NCBI RefSeq assembly: GCF_022539315.1
Contig: NC_066337.1
Location: 1,798,001-1,862,000 of the forward strand
Direction of reading: 5' to 3'
Length of the DNA: 64,000 nt
Source of the DNA: Serinus canaria
Lineage: Eukaryota > Chordata > Aves > Passeriformes > Fringillidae
Shown here: piece by piece, positions 54,505 to 63,888 of the stretch
Layout of the letters: each line of letters starts with the position of its first letter
How positions within the stretch are numbered: position 1 is the first letter of the stretch
The notes under the pieces: model-generated
What the model was told of the DNA's origin: nothing
Databases searched by the model: none
What the model saw: only the letters and a program-made list of their open reading frames with translations
Program-made: the position numbers and the translations under genes

Positions 54505-54700
54505 AGTCTAGTCCCTGAGTCCAACTTCTGTCCTCACACTGCTGGGACCCTGAACATTTGGGTTTCAGATCCCTGGGGTCCAACCTCTCTCCCTCACCGA
54601 TGGGATCCTGAACACTTGGATTTCGGAACCCCCGGGGGACCAACCTCTCTCCTGCACTGCCGGGACCCTGAACACTTGGATTTTGCCCCGGGATCTGGGA
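54505..54700. repeat. About 59-bp tandem repeat in the DDX25 3'UTR
   Basis: Units starting GGGACCCTGAACATTTGG at 54544, GGGATCCTGAACACTTGG at 54602 and GGGACCCTGAACACTTGG at 54662 also share a following CCAACCTCTCTC block. A partial unit precedes the first. Confidence 0.88.
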
Positions 54701-54877
54701 TGGCAGCAGTGGATTCCTGCTGCCATCTAGCGACACAAGGTTCGCTCCAGCCTCTCCTCAGGCAACACAACAAAACTCAACAGCTTCAGGATACAAGAGA
54801 ACCGGGAAGTCTTCCCCTGTAACTTTTCCTCCTGTTTAGAACTGCAACTTAGATTTGGGAGAACGGATCCCTGCTCC

Positions 54878-54942
54878 TCACTCAGCTGCAAGCTTCTCCA
54901 GCTCGTCCATGTCGTATGGATCCAGCTGCTTGATTGTGGTCT
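54878..54942 (-). CDS. DDX25: DDX25 exon 10 (C-terminus, stop)
   Basis: Phase 1 exon encoding [20 protein letters not shown], then TGA at 54880-54878. The KQL-x-x-x-DMDE-x-EK pattern matches the mammalian C-terminus. Confidence 0.93.
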
Positions 54943-57900
54943 CTGTAGGAAGGAAAGAGCAATTGTTGGGATGTGAGTGCAGAGCTCGCTCCCCTGCATG
55001 CTGTCTGTGTCACCTGAGTGCCCCACGCCAGCTGGGAAGCTCCTGGAGTGCTCACTGCAGCACTTCTCTCTTAAGGGAAATCAGCTGGGAGGAAGTGCAG
55101 GAGAAATGGGGTCAGCAGGGAAATCAGCTGGGACAAAGCAGGAAGGGAAGTGGATCAGGGCAGCAGGCAGCAAGCACCAGCAGCAGCCCCACAGCAGCAG
55201 CATGCAGAGCTCAGCCTCTGATGTACCCCTGCTCCCTGATCCCACCTCCACAGCCACGCAGGACAGGGAGGGTCTGTACCCTCCAACTGCAACATCACAA
55301 CATGAAAAGCACATGAAAGTCAGATCACTGTGGGTTCATCCTCACACTAGCTCCTTCTGCCCATGGCTGTGGTTGGGCTCATCCACATGCTAGTTGTTCC
55401 AGCTGCTCATTGCTTCTACTCCACGGCAACAATCTTTGCCAGAATGTGTGTCTCATGTTTTCTCTGCCTGGTGTCTGCCTCAGGCTCACTCCAGGTTCCA
55501 AGGACAGGTGGACATTTGATGGAACCAAGAGGGCCAAGTGGCTCTGAGGCTGGAGATGTGGAAGGGACAGTTTCCTGCCCATCAGAAGGCTTCTATAACC
55601 TTCTTTCCTCTAGAAATCACAGGGAAAACAGGCACTGGGATTAAAAAAACCATCAGTGCAGCTCTGGCATCTGGCAAATCCCATGAAAATCCTCTTGATG
55701 TTAGGAAGTGACAATCAATTTCCACTCAGGAAAGATTTCCACAGCTGCCACCTCCTCTCCCACAGCCAGGGCTGAGCTGAGCTGGGGCACCAGGTCCCCT
55801 GGGACAAGCGCTTGCAAGGAAAGGCAAAAAAATGCCTGAAAGAGGGAAAAAAAGAAGGTGCTGAAGCATCCTGGGTACCGGTAACATCCTTTGCAAGCTG
55901 CACACAACCTCCAGGGCTGCTTCTTGGGAAATTTGCTAGCTGGGGAGCAAAAATCACCCTAAAAGCTGTATTTGTCACCCAGTGAGATGACCCCTGGGCA
56001 GGGGATCAGCCCGACAAGGACTATTTGCCAACAGGAAATGAGCTGCAGGGGATCACAGTCCCAGCCCTGCCTCTGGGAGTGGAGGATCCATGTGGATACT
56101 CACGGAAATACTCCTCAATCTTGTGCACGAGCCGCACGGTCTCCCTCTGCACCACGCTGAAGGCGATGCCACGGTGCCCGAAGCGTCCCGCCCTCCCAAT
56201 GCGGTGCAGGTAGGTCTCAAAATCCGGCTCGCCGTCCTGATCCACGGGGAGGCCAAAGTTCACCACCGTGGTGACCTGCTGCACATCAATGCCTGGAACA
56301 GAGGGAAAGGATCCTCTTGGGATACCTTGTCCCACAGGATTTGCTGCTCAAGCCCATGTGGAAGAACAGCAGGCCTGGTGCATTTCAGGCCATCAGAGGG
56401 GCACGGGGTTTGCCAGGATACCTCTGGCACAGACGTTGGTGGCGATGAGGACCTTCTCCTTGCCCTCACGGAAGCGCTGGATGACGCTGGCCCGCTGCAC
56501 CACCGTCAGCTCTGCTGTCAGGATGGCCACTTGGTGCCCGTCCTGGCTCATCTTCCCCGACAGCCAGTCTGCCAGCCTCCGGGTCTGCACACACGGGGAG
56601 AGGCTGAGGCCAACAGTTCCCTCTCCAGAGTCCCCTGCCCCTTTTGAGGGAGCTCATGGCAGTTTTCAACACTCCCTTGGGGTCTGCTCCCTTGTTTTGG
56701 GGTCTTGGGAGGAGCCACTGTGCCCACACTGTAAAATAACTCCTTCCTGCTATTCCCAACGGGAGAGGGGCAGTGCAGGGCTCTCCCAGGCAGGCCCTTT
56801 ACCTGGCAGAAGATCATGACCTGACCGATGGTGAAACTGCCATAGAGGTTGCAGAGGGCCTTGTACTGCTCATCTGAGCTCTGGCACACCATGAAGTACT
56901 GCCTGATGTTGCTCAGGGTGAGCTCCTCCTCACGCAGCTTGATCACGATGGGGTCGGGGATGATCCGCTCCGCAAAGGCCCGCACGGGCTCCTTGTAAGT
57001 GGCTGAGAACAGCAGCACTTGGCAGCTCTTGGGAAGAGCCCTGGGGCAGGGAAAAAGCTCTATCAGCCCCGGAGAGCAGCTGCTGCTGTCCAGGAAAAGG
57101 ACAGAAACCCTAATTTAAACTGATTTTGTGTTGCCTTCAATGGAAAGGGAAGCGAAGATGGCTGACAAGAAAGATGGAGAGGGACTTTTTACAAGAGTCT
57201 ATAGTGACAGGAAAAGGGGGGAATGGCTTCACACCGAAAGAAAACAGGTTTAGATGTTAGGAGGAAGTTCTTCCCTGTGAGGATGGTGATGCGCTGGCAT
57301 AGGTTGTCCAGAGCAGTTGTGGCTGCCCCATCCCTGGAAGTGTTCAAGGCCAAGCTGGATGGAGCTCTGAGCAACCTGGTCTAATAGAAGGTGTCCGTGC
57401 CAATAGGAAATGGTGGGAACAAGATGGGCTTCAAGGTCCCTTCCAATTGAGGCCATTCTATGGTTCTGTGAGTCAATCAAAGAACAGCTCAAAGGAAAGC
57501 TAAATAAGGTGAAATGTCTTCCTGTGTGTCCAGTGCACGCAGTTGTACAGAAAGACAGACCTGTGGACAAGCCTCTTTGGCACCATGGGCACACTCTCAC
57601 AGCCCCTTGGTGAGACTCCTTTAAAGCTACAGAAGAGAAGGGAAAGTAGGGAATCAGGACAGCAGCTCTCAGCAATCCTCACCTGTGGATGCGGATGCTC
57701 TGACAGGAGAGGCCCTGCGTGTCGATCATGATGTCAGCCTCATCCAGCACGAACAAGGAGATCTTTGTCAGGTCCAGGATGCGTTGTTTGAAGCACCAGT
57801 CCAGGGTGGTGCCCGGTGTTCCAATGATGATCTGCTCCTCCAGCACTGTGCCCTTCAGAACTGCAAGGGGGCAAAAGGCATTTGGCTGCCTCCAGGCACG

Positions 57901-60251
57901 GAGCACTCTGCTGCTCTGTGTTTTCCCTTGGCTTGCTCAGACTCTGGCTGCTCAGCAATGCCTTCAATGGGTCATCATGACACTTCCCTACAGCCTTGGG
58001 TCATGGGAACCACCCCCATATGGGAAAAGGGAGTCTGCAAGCAGCCAGCGATGATGGAAAAGCCTCCTCAGCAGGAGAGGGGGACAGACACTATATTATT
58101 GCCCTTCATGGATGTCTGGGCAGTCCCTGGTAGCTCCAGGCCCTAAGAGATGATCCCTGTGCTCCCTCCCTGTTTCTGCAGCAGTGCTGGGAGCTGTGCT
58201 GGGCTGCACTCACCTCGGTTTCCCCGGACAGCGTAGTTCACCTTGATGTCAGTGCAGAACTTCCCAATGGCGCGCACCACCTGCCCGATCTGCAGAGCCA
58301 GCTCGTAGGTGGGAGCCAGGCAGAGGCACTGCAGGAGAGCAGAGGAAGGAGCTGTCAGGATAGGGCACAGGGCTAGAGGAGCTCAGGAGCATCCCACAGC
58401 ACTGAGGCACAGGGGATGGGGCAGCATGGCACAGCTGGAGGTTCAGGAGCTGGGCTGTGTTCCCAGCTCCAGCCAAGGGGGCAGAAAGAAGTTGCTGCTG
58501 CTCTTTTTGAGGAGGAAATCAGTCTCTCAGAAGTGTGGTGCAGCTTGTTCCTGTGCCCTAGTTCAGCCACACTGTCCACACATACAAAAGGAGATCTTAC
58601 ATAGCTGGAAACAGCTGGCAAAGCTGATTCTGCACTCAGAGGGGGGACTGGGAGTATCTGACCACCAGAAACCAGAAGTGTCTGCAGCTGCTCCTCAAAA
58701 CCTATATTCCAGGGAAACTGAAGCCTGGATTGATCTACTCTGGCAATCCTGAAGTGGGCACCATGCTTTTGGTCCTACCTGCCATTGGGCCCTGGTGGTT
58801 TATCATCCCACTCCAGTGGGTAAAGTCACACAGGAACTGAGACAAAGCTCAGAGCTCTGCCCCTGGCAGTGTCCTGGGTGCTTGGGCCAACCCCTCCTGC
58901 AGCAGCTCTCCCTGTCCTGCGTTACCTGCGGATATTTCTCGCTGGCACTGGCTCTGCTCAACATGGCCAAGACAAAAGCTGCTGTTTTCCCTGTCCCTGA
59001 CTGGCTCTGGGCAATCAGATTTTGGGGCCTGCAAGGCAAAAGCAGCTTAGTGCAAAGCAGGGGTCAGGGCATTCCTGCCTGGCACCACAGCGCTGGGGTG
59101 CCGCGAGGAGCAGGGGCTCAGCCGCCTCCGCCGTGTTCCTACTCACGGGTATGCCAGCATCAGTGGCAGAGCCTGCTCCTGGATTTTGGATGGTCTGTTG
59201 AAGCCCATCATATAAACCCCCTGCAAGAGCTCCTTCTTCCTGTGGAAACAAAGCATCCAAGGGCCCACGTGAAGGAGGCTGGCATGATGGAGCATGGTGG
59301 GGCTGGGGGCTGCAGCAACTCACAGGGGCAGCTCCTCGAAGGTCTTGATGGAAAAGAGAGGGGAGCTGGGGTCTCGCTGCAGGATCTCCACATGCTGCTG
59401 GGACTCCACCAGAGACGTGTGGATCAACTTGTTCATCAGTGACAGCTCTGCCAGTGGCACTGAGAAAGGCAGTAACTCCGTAAATAAAACAAATGGAATC
59501 ACAGAGTCATTAGGGTTGGGAGGTATCTCTGGAAATCATTCAGTCCAAACCCCCTGCCAAGGTAGGGTCAACTGGAGCAGGTGACACAGGAACGTGTTCC
59601 TGTAGGTCTGGAATGTCTCTAAGGAGGGAGAATCCAGGACCTCCCTAGGCAGCCAGTCCCAGTGCTCTGCCACTCTCCATGTCAAGAAGCTCTTCCTAAT
59701 GCTAAGGTGGAACTTCTTGTGTTTTAGTTTACAACAAAGGGCTTGTAATGAAAATTCTCTTCTCTCCCCAGAGAATTTCTTATTTTTCTGTGGGTTCATT
59801 GGAAACACTGCAGGCAACATCCATTATTCCACATTTACTATCACCATACTCATAAATGAGCATCTAAACACACTGCACTGAGCCCTTCCCTCCTCTTGAT
59901 TAAACACCCTCTTGATTAAATTACGGCTAAATGCCGTGGGCCGCCCCTCCCCCGGGACCCCGCGGGGGTCGGTCCGCGCTCGGCGGGGCTCGGAGGCGGC
60001 TGGCGCCGAGATCCCCTCCGGCACCCACCTCTCTCCTCGTCCTCCGGCTCGGGCCGGAGCGCGGGCGGCGCGGGGGGCGCGGGGAGCAGGCCGAGCCCGC
60101 GGGCCGTGCCCCGGCCAGGCCGCTCGGGCCAGCGCAGCCCGGGGCAGCGGGAGGCCGAGCGGCGCGGCGCGGCCCCATGCCACGGGCAGCCCGGGCCGGG
60201 ACCGCCGCCCGCCGGGCCGAGCCCGCGGAGCCCGCGCTCCGCCCCCGCCAT
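54878..60251 (-). CDS. DDX25: DDX25, DEAD-box ATP-dependent RNA helicase (10 exons)
   Basis: DDX25 (GRTH) is an RNA helicase of the DDX19/Dbp5 group, known in mammals for mRNA export and translation in male germ cells. Helicase motifs appear in order: Q-motif [13 protein letters not shown] (exon 3), motif I SGTGKT (exon 4), Ia PTYELALQ (exon 5), Ib TPGT and II DEAD (exon 6), III SAT (exon 7), [10 protein letters not shown] (exons 8-9) and [10 protein letters not shown] (exon 9). The C-terminus is [17 protein letters not shown]. All ten exons join in phase to give 496 residues (human 483). The N-terminus is a 74-codon GC-rich exon that I do not recognise in mammals, and its start is the least certain part. 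DDX25 rather than DDX19 is chosen from the helicase body and the HYLS1/PUS3/CDON neighbours. Confidence 0.92.
56104..56292 (-). CDS. DDX25: DDX25 exon 9 (motif VI)
   Basis: Phase 1-1 exon with [20 protein letters not shown] and [20 protein letters not shown]. Motif VI reads HRIGRAGR where most close relatives have HRIGRTGR. The catalytic arginines are intact. Confidence 0.95.
56422..56584 (-). CDS. DDX25: DDX25 exon 8 (motifs IV-V)
   Basis: Phase 0-1 exon with [20 protein letters not shown] and [13 protein letters not shown]. The latter begins motif V. Confidence 0.95.
56803..57040 (-). CDS. DDX25: DDX25 exon 7 (motif III, start of RecA domain 2)
   Basis: Phase 2-0 exon with [40 protein letters not shown] and [17 protein letters not shown] is motif III. 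Confidence 0.96.
57170..57472 (+). mobile_element. CR1 LINE 3' fragment in DDX25 intron 6 (antisense to gene)
   Basis: A 5'-truncated CR1 with 'GGAAGTTCTTCCCTGTGAGG', 'CCATCCCTGGAAGTGTTCAA' and terminal 'AGGCCATTCTATGGTTCTGT'. Confidence 0.9.
57683..57860 (-). CDS. DDX25: DDX25 exon 6 (motifs Ib and II, DEAD box)
   Basis: Phase 1-2 exon with [20 protein letters not shown] and [16 protein letters not shown]. The intact DEAD tetrapeptide indicates a preserved ATPase site. Confidence 0.96.
58214..58328 (-). CDS. DDX25: DDX25 exon 5 (motif Ia)
   Basis: Phase 0-1 exon with [20 protein letters not shown] and [26 protein letters not shown] is motif Ia. Confidence 0.95.
58926..59028 (-). CDS. DDX25: DDX25 exon 4 (Walker A, motif I)
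   Basis: Phase 2-0 exon with [20 protein letters not shown] and [20 protein letters not shown] binds the ATP phosphates. Confidence 0.95.
59147..59239 (-). CDS. DDX25: DDX25 exon 3 (Q-motif)
   Basis: Phase 2-2 exon with [20 protein letters not shown] and [11 protein letters not shown]. The GFNRPSKIQ segment is the Q-motif that contacts adenine. Confidence 0.95.
59324..59447 (-). CDS. DDX25: DDX25 exon 2
   Basis: Phase 1-2 exon with [20 protein letters not shown] and [17 protein letters not shown], the conserved N-terminal lead of DDX19/DDX25 proteins. Donor GTGAGT. Confidence 0.94.
59490..59790 (-). mobile_element. CR1 LINE fragment in DDX25 intron 1
   Basis: Reverse-oriented CR1: 'AATCACAGAGTCATTAGGGT', 'CCAGGACCTCCCTAGGCAGC' and 'GTCAAGAAGCTCTTCCTAAT'. 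It lies on the same strand as DDX25 and ends 42 nt upstream of exon 2. Confidence 0.87.
59834..59940 (+). repeat. Inverted repeat, left arm (DDX25 intron 1)
   Basis: The 63 nt at 59834-59896 match the reverse complement of 62919-62981 with one mismatch. Both contain ACTCATAAATGAGCATCTAA. Looser similarity continues to 59940 (TTGATTAAATTA, CTAAAT, GTGGG). The arms are about 3.0 kb apart. Confidence 0.92.
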
Positions 60252-60430
60252 GGAGCCGTCCCACAGTGCCGGCAGCGCCGGATGGGGCGGGAACATCCGG
60301 CACCGGCGGCGGCGGGAGCGGGTACGGCCCGGGGAGCCCGGGGCAGCCGCGCGGAGTGCAGAGCCCGCGCTTGGGTGGGCGTCCTTGGGGTGCTGGGCAC
60401 CGGCACCTCGTGGGGCGGGGAGGGTCCCCT
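59930..60430. promoter_or_regulatory. DDX25: CpG island at the DDX25 5' end
   Basis: Sequence is extremely GC- and CpG-rich from about 59930 to 60430, covering DDX25 exon 1 and its upstream flank. This is the expected form of a vertebrate promoter. No TATA box is seen. Confidence 0.7.
60029..60251 (-). CDS. DDX25: DDX25 exon 1 (putative start, GC-rich)
   Basis: The ATG at 60251 opens [20 protein letters not shown] and stays open to EDEER, ending in phase 1 at GTGGGT, which fits exon 2. The frame is fixed by the exon 2 phase. The exact start codon is not, because no stop precedes it for a long way. Confidence 0.55.
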
Positions 60431-60940
60431 GCTGCACACAGGGACTCCGTAGGGTGCCGGCACTCGTCCCTGTAAGGTGTAGGGGGCTCCTGGGGCACAG
60501 AGCCTGTCGCACAGGGTGCTGGGAAGCTCTGCGGAGTTGGGGACAGGGACCGTGGAGGAGGGAGAGTCCCCTGCTGGAGACAGGGACCCCGCAGGGTTTG
60601 GGGGCTGTGTCGCCCTCCCGTAGGATGCTGAATCCTGGGACACCAAAGGGGAAGGAGGTGTCCCCAGGATGATGGAGATGCAGGGATCCCATGGAGTTTT
60701 GGGGGGTCCCTGGGGTGTTGTGGAACAGGGACCCCATAGGGCAGTGAGGGTTCCCAGCTGCACAGAGGGATCGTACATGGTGCCAGCACTGGTCCCCATA
60801 AGGTTTTGGGTGTCTCTGAGGAATGGAGACTGTCCTATAGTGGACATGGTGGGGTCCCTGGGGAGTTGGATGACAGGGACCCTCTAGAGCAGAAAGGGTC
60901 CCCTGCTGCAGTCAGGGCCCTCACAGGCTCTGAGAGGGGA
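60419..60940. repeat. Diverged tandem repeat upstream of DDX25
   Basis: Blocks starting like AGGGTCCCCTGCTGCACACA recur at about 60419, 60565, 60746 and 60895. Intervening words such as GGTGCCGGCACTCGTCCC and GGTGCCAGCACTGGTCCC correspond at 60419 and 60746. The period is roughly 150-180 bp. Confidence 0.75.
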
Positions 60941-61540
60941 GGGAAGGGGCCCTTGGGTGCTAAAGGAACAGGGAAACTGTAGAATTGGGGTGCTGTCCCT
61001 CATAAGAGTTTGGGGAGCATTTCAAGTATTCTGGGGCACAAAGACTCCTTCACAGATGGATGAGGATCCACCGGGTGCTGGAGAGTCAGAGACCTCCAAC
61101 CTGGAAGGTCCCCCACGATGCCAGAACCCCTTCACAGTGGGGTGACAGCCAGGTCCTCAAGCTTCTTTGTTCCCCATCTGGGATCACCTCCTGGGGAGGT
61201 TCATGGCAGGGCTGGGCACAGAATTCCAGGCTGTAGCTGTTACATGCTTCCCATCATCCTACTCTCTTTTCCAGCCATCCCACTGAGCTTTTGGGGACCC
61301 TTTCCTGCGCCAGAACTGCCACCTTTTCAGTCCATTCCCATATCTTGGAAAAGAATTAACACTAGGAATAGTAATAACACTGTTAGTAGTGCTAATAATA
61401 CTTTGCTTCCATCCTAAACCTCCTTTATTTTAAAGATGAGGTAAAATAAGGCAAAGGCAGCAAAGTTAGTTGATGCAGAGATAAGTCTGGAATAATGGAT
61501 GTTACCTGTAGTGTTTCTAATGAACCGACAGAACAATTAG
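60941..61540. other. Intergenic region between DDX25 and HYLS1
   Basis: No coding exon or recognisable repeat is seen. It lies between the diverged tandem repeat and the HYLS1 poly(A) signal. Confidence 0.5.
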
Positions 61541-61556
61541 GAATCTTTGCAAATGC

Positions 61557-61562
61557 TTTATT
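61557..61562 (-). promoter_or_regulatory. HYLS1: HYLS1 poly(A) signal
   Basis: A canonical AATAAA on the - strand about 130 nt after the HYLS1 stop codon. Confidence 0.7.
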
Positions 61563-61693
61563 GAGAAAGGTACTGCTGAGACATTGCAAAGAAAACCTCC
61601 TCCACACCAAAACTTAAGATGCTTGAAGTGCACCAGAGGGATTTTCCAGATTACGGAGGATGTTGAGGAGCAGAAAGCAGCGGGGCTGTGGCT

Positions 61694-62512
61694 TTAGTAG
61701 GTGGTGTTCCGGCGGGGCATATTGCAGTGGGCCAGGTCCCAGCGCACGCCGAAGCGCAGGGAGTCGCGCTTCTTCGTCGTGGGCACCTCATACGTGTTGG
61801 GCACGAGGTGCTTCTGTGCCCGGCGCGGCAGCCCCGACTGCAGCATCTGTGTCCGCATGGCCCAGCGCAAGCCCTGGTGTGAATCCTGCCCAGGAAAGCG
61901 GAATCTTTCCCAGTCTTGCCTATATGCATTAAGTCTGGCCACTGGGTCAGTTCTCTTCACTCTCTCAGCCTGTGGAGCAATGTAAGCGGGCACCCTGAGC
62001 GATTGCCCACGTGGCAGTCGCCCACGTGGCAGTCGCCCACGCGGCACTGGCACAGAGCGCTCGGATACAGTGTCGCTCCCAAAATCCCCCCGGAGAGAGT
62101 AGGGCCTGTCCTCAAGGAACCAGTCATCATCCTCATCATAGTGCAGGAAGTCTTCCAAGGTGCCGCTGGCGGTTTCTGTTTCCCCTTCGGAGATGGTGCC
62201 ATCCCTATAAGTCCTGGACTGCCTCAGGTTCCATGGATAGGTGTTCATATCTGACTTGATGCTTGGTGACTCATCGGAGACCTCTACCCTTCCATCAGGT
62301 CTGTGCCTCAGCACCTTCCTCTTCATCATCAACCTCCTGGTTTCCCTCTGATCCATGGGAAGGGCTGGCTGTGTGCCAGAAGCGATGGATGAGTCAGCAT
62401 AGGGATCATCCTGGAAACACGATGGCACGTGGCTGCATCTCTGCCAGGAGCTCTGTGGGCTCAGATCAGCTGCCAGCTGCTCCTCGCGCTCTGCTCTTAG
62501 CACCTTCTCCAT
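61694..62512 (-). CDS. HYLS1: HYLS1, centriolar/ciliogenesis protein (single coding exon)
   Basis: HYLS1 is a conserved core centriole protein needed for the centriole to seed a cilium. The human gene is mutated in hydrolethalus syndrome. The coding region is one 272-codon exon, as in mammals (human 299). Conserved blocks are KRKVLRHRPDGRVEVSDES (about residues 63-82), DPVARLNAYRQDWERFRFPG in the HYLS-1 box region, LRWAMRTQML and VPNTYEVPTTKKRDSLRFGV near the end. The start is the ATG at 62512. An in-frame TTG four codons earlier is not used. A splice acceptor (TTTCTTTTTCTGCAG) ending at about 62537 implies a non-coding upstream exon. A Pro/Arg/Gly/Leu tandem from a 15-bp DNA repeat sits near residues 155-170. 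The C-terminus lacks the Pro/Ser tail of human HYLS1. Confidence 0.95.
   Translation of the reverse strand: MEKVLRAEREEQLAADLSPQSSWQRCSHVPSCFQDDPYADSSIASGTQPALPMDQRETRRLMMKRKVLRHRPDGRVEVSDESPSIKSDMNTYPWNLRQSRTYRDGTISEGETETASGTLEDFLHYDEDDDWFLEDRPYSLRGDFGSDTVSERSVPVPRGRLPRGRLPRGQSLRVPAYIAPQAERVKRTDPVARLNAYRQDWERFRFPGQDSHQGLRWAMRTQMLQSGLPRRAQKHLVPNTYEVPTTKKRDSLRFGVRWDLAHCNMPRRNTTY
62001..62048. repeat. HYLS1: 15-bp in-frame tandem repeat inside HYLS1
   Basis: Three copies of a 15-bp unit (CGCCCACGTGGCAGT on the + strand), encoding repeated RGRLP steps in HYLS1. The reading frame is preserved. Confidence 0.9.
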
Positions 62513-62537
62513 GGTTCCCACCAAACTGGGTGGATTC

Positions 62538-63454
62538 TGCAGAAAAAGAAACCAGGATTAATTTTTTGCAGAACATTCAGGTTGGCTAAAGATGTCAAAG
62601 GGGTTCTGATGCTCGATGCTCGAGTTTTTGGGTTCGGGGGTATTGATTTAGGTTGGGGGTGTTCTCAGTGCACTGTTAAACCTCCTGCTGCCAGCAGAAG
62701 GCTCTTCCCTACAGTAATACAAACACAATCCCTAAATTTCTTCTAGAAAACTACACTAAAATTAATTAGGTGATAAATTAAGTACTCATGGAAAAACAGA
62801 GGGCAGGTTCCGTGCACTGGGTGAGAGATTAATGGTCTTTGCTTGTACCTCTGCTTCTAAACCCACAATATTTAGTTATAATTTAATCAAGAGACATCCA
62901 AGAGGTTGTTTTACTTCCAGAGGAGGGAAGGGCTCAGTGCAGTGTGTTTAGATGCTCATTTATGAGTCTGGTGATAGTAAACCTCCAGCCCTGTGACAAA
63001 AAGGGATCCAGACACAGATTCCACTCTCAGCACAGGTTTAGGATCTCTTTAAGGCAATTTGAAAAGCCGCAAGTGTTGCTGGTGCCGCTGGGAACAGTGG
63101 GAGCAGATGGCGGGGCGGGATGAGTGGCAGCAGTCAGCAGCGGGGATGCAGGTGTGAAAATGACAAGGGCTCCGTGACGGCTCGCCGGGAACGTGCTGCT
63201 GCTGACGGAGCAGATCCCATCAGCTGGGGGAAGAGGAGTGTTTGAAGAGCCCAGAAAAAGAGATTTGAGTGAAATGAAGCTGCCCAAGCTATGCACACAG
63301 GCCCTGCCCTGCTTTGTGCTCCCCTGGGAACACCAAGGGGCTTAGACAATAAAGACCGACTCTGTTGGTAACAGTTATTTTGCAGAACAAGCCTAGAGAG
63401 CTAATAAAAGCCACATAAAAATGCAAATCCACCGTTTTTTTTCTTTTCCTGCAG
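62538..63454. promoter_or_regulatory. HYLS1-PUS3 head-to-head intergenic/5' region
   Basis: HYLS1 (-) and PUS3 (+) start codons are 989 nt apart, and both coding exons have splice acceptors just upstream. Their non-coding first exons and a shared promoter therefore should lie here, probably near the more CpG-rich part at 63080-63200. Exact exons cannot be fixed. The right arm of the inverted repeat is at 62861-62981. Confidence 0.5.
62861..62981 (-). repeat. Inverted repeat, right arm (upstream of HYLS1)
   Basis: Reverse complement of 59834-59940. The core 62919-62981 differs by one base, and the outer part has a 13-nt or so insertion relative to the left arm. Confidence 0.92.
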
Positions 63455-63501
63455 ACCCCAAGGATCCATCAGCAACAAACTGACACTCCAAGGTAGTGGC
63501 T

Positions 63502-63888
63502 ATGGCTGAGGAGAGCACGGCTACTGACCATGAGCAGCTCCTGAGGAGGGTGCAGGAGCTGGAAGTGGAGGTGAAGCGGCTGCAGGAGAAGCTCCAGGAG
63601 GACAAGGAGGGTGCTGGGAGGAGAGAGGCTCCTCCAGCCTCTGGGAAAGCCAGGAAACGCCAACAACGGCCCTTTGATTTTGGTGCCCACAGCCGCAGAC
63701 ACGTGGCACTGCGCATTGCCTACCTGGGCTGGGGCTACCAGGGCTTTGCCAGCCAGGAGAACACCCCCAACACCATCGAGGAGAAGCTCTTTGAAGCCCT
63801 GAAGAAGACACGGCTGGTGGACGACAGACAGACGTCCAACTACCACCGCTGCGGGCGCACGGACAAGGGCGTCAGTGCCTTTGGGCAG
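63502..63888 (+). CDS. PUS3: PUS3, tRNA pseudouridine(38/39) synthase, first coding exon (partial)
   Basis: PUS3 is a TruA-family enzyme that converts uridine to pseudouridine at positions 38 and 39 of tRNA anticodon stems. The ATG at 63502 begins MAEESTATDHEQLLRRVQEL, a predicted coiled-coil N-terminus. Then come HSRRHVALRIAYLGWGYQGF, the TruA N-terminal fold, and YHRCGRTDKGVSAFGQ, which contains the catalytic aspartate (RTD). The exon is 129 codons and ends in phase 0 at a GTCAGC donor. The remaining exons lie beyond the window. A TTTTCCTGCAG acceptor ending at 63454 marks the exon's 5' border. Confidence 0.95.

Noticed and set aside
60249..60672. + strand frame starting ATGGAGCCG over the CpG island (possible divergent gene)
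   Set aside because: No domain, no conserved neighbour gene expected here, and it continues into the tandem repeat.
59824..60847. - strand frames of 273-321 codons over the DDX25 CpG island
   Set aside because: Only the part from 60251 in the frame that fits exon 2 is plausible as coding. The remainder is repeat and promoter sequence.
62510..62524. HYLS1 start four codons upstream of 62512
   Set aside because: The codon there is TTG, not ATG. The first ATG after the splice acceptor is at 62512.
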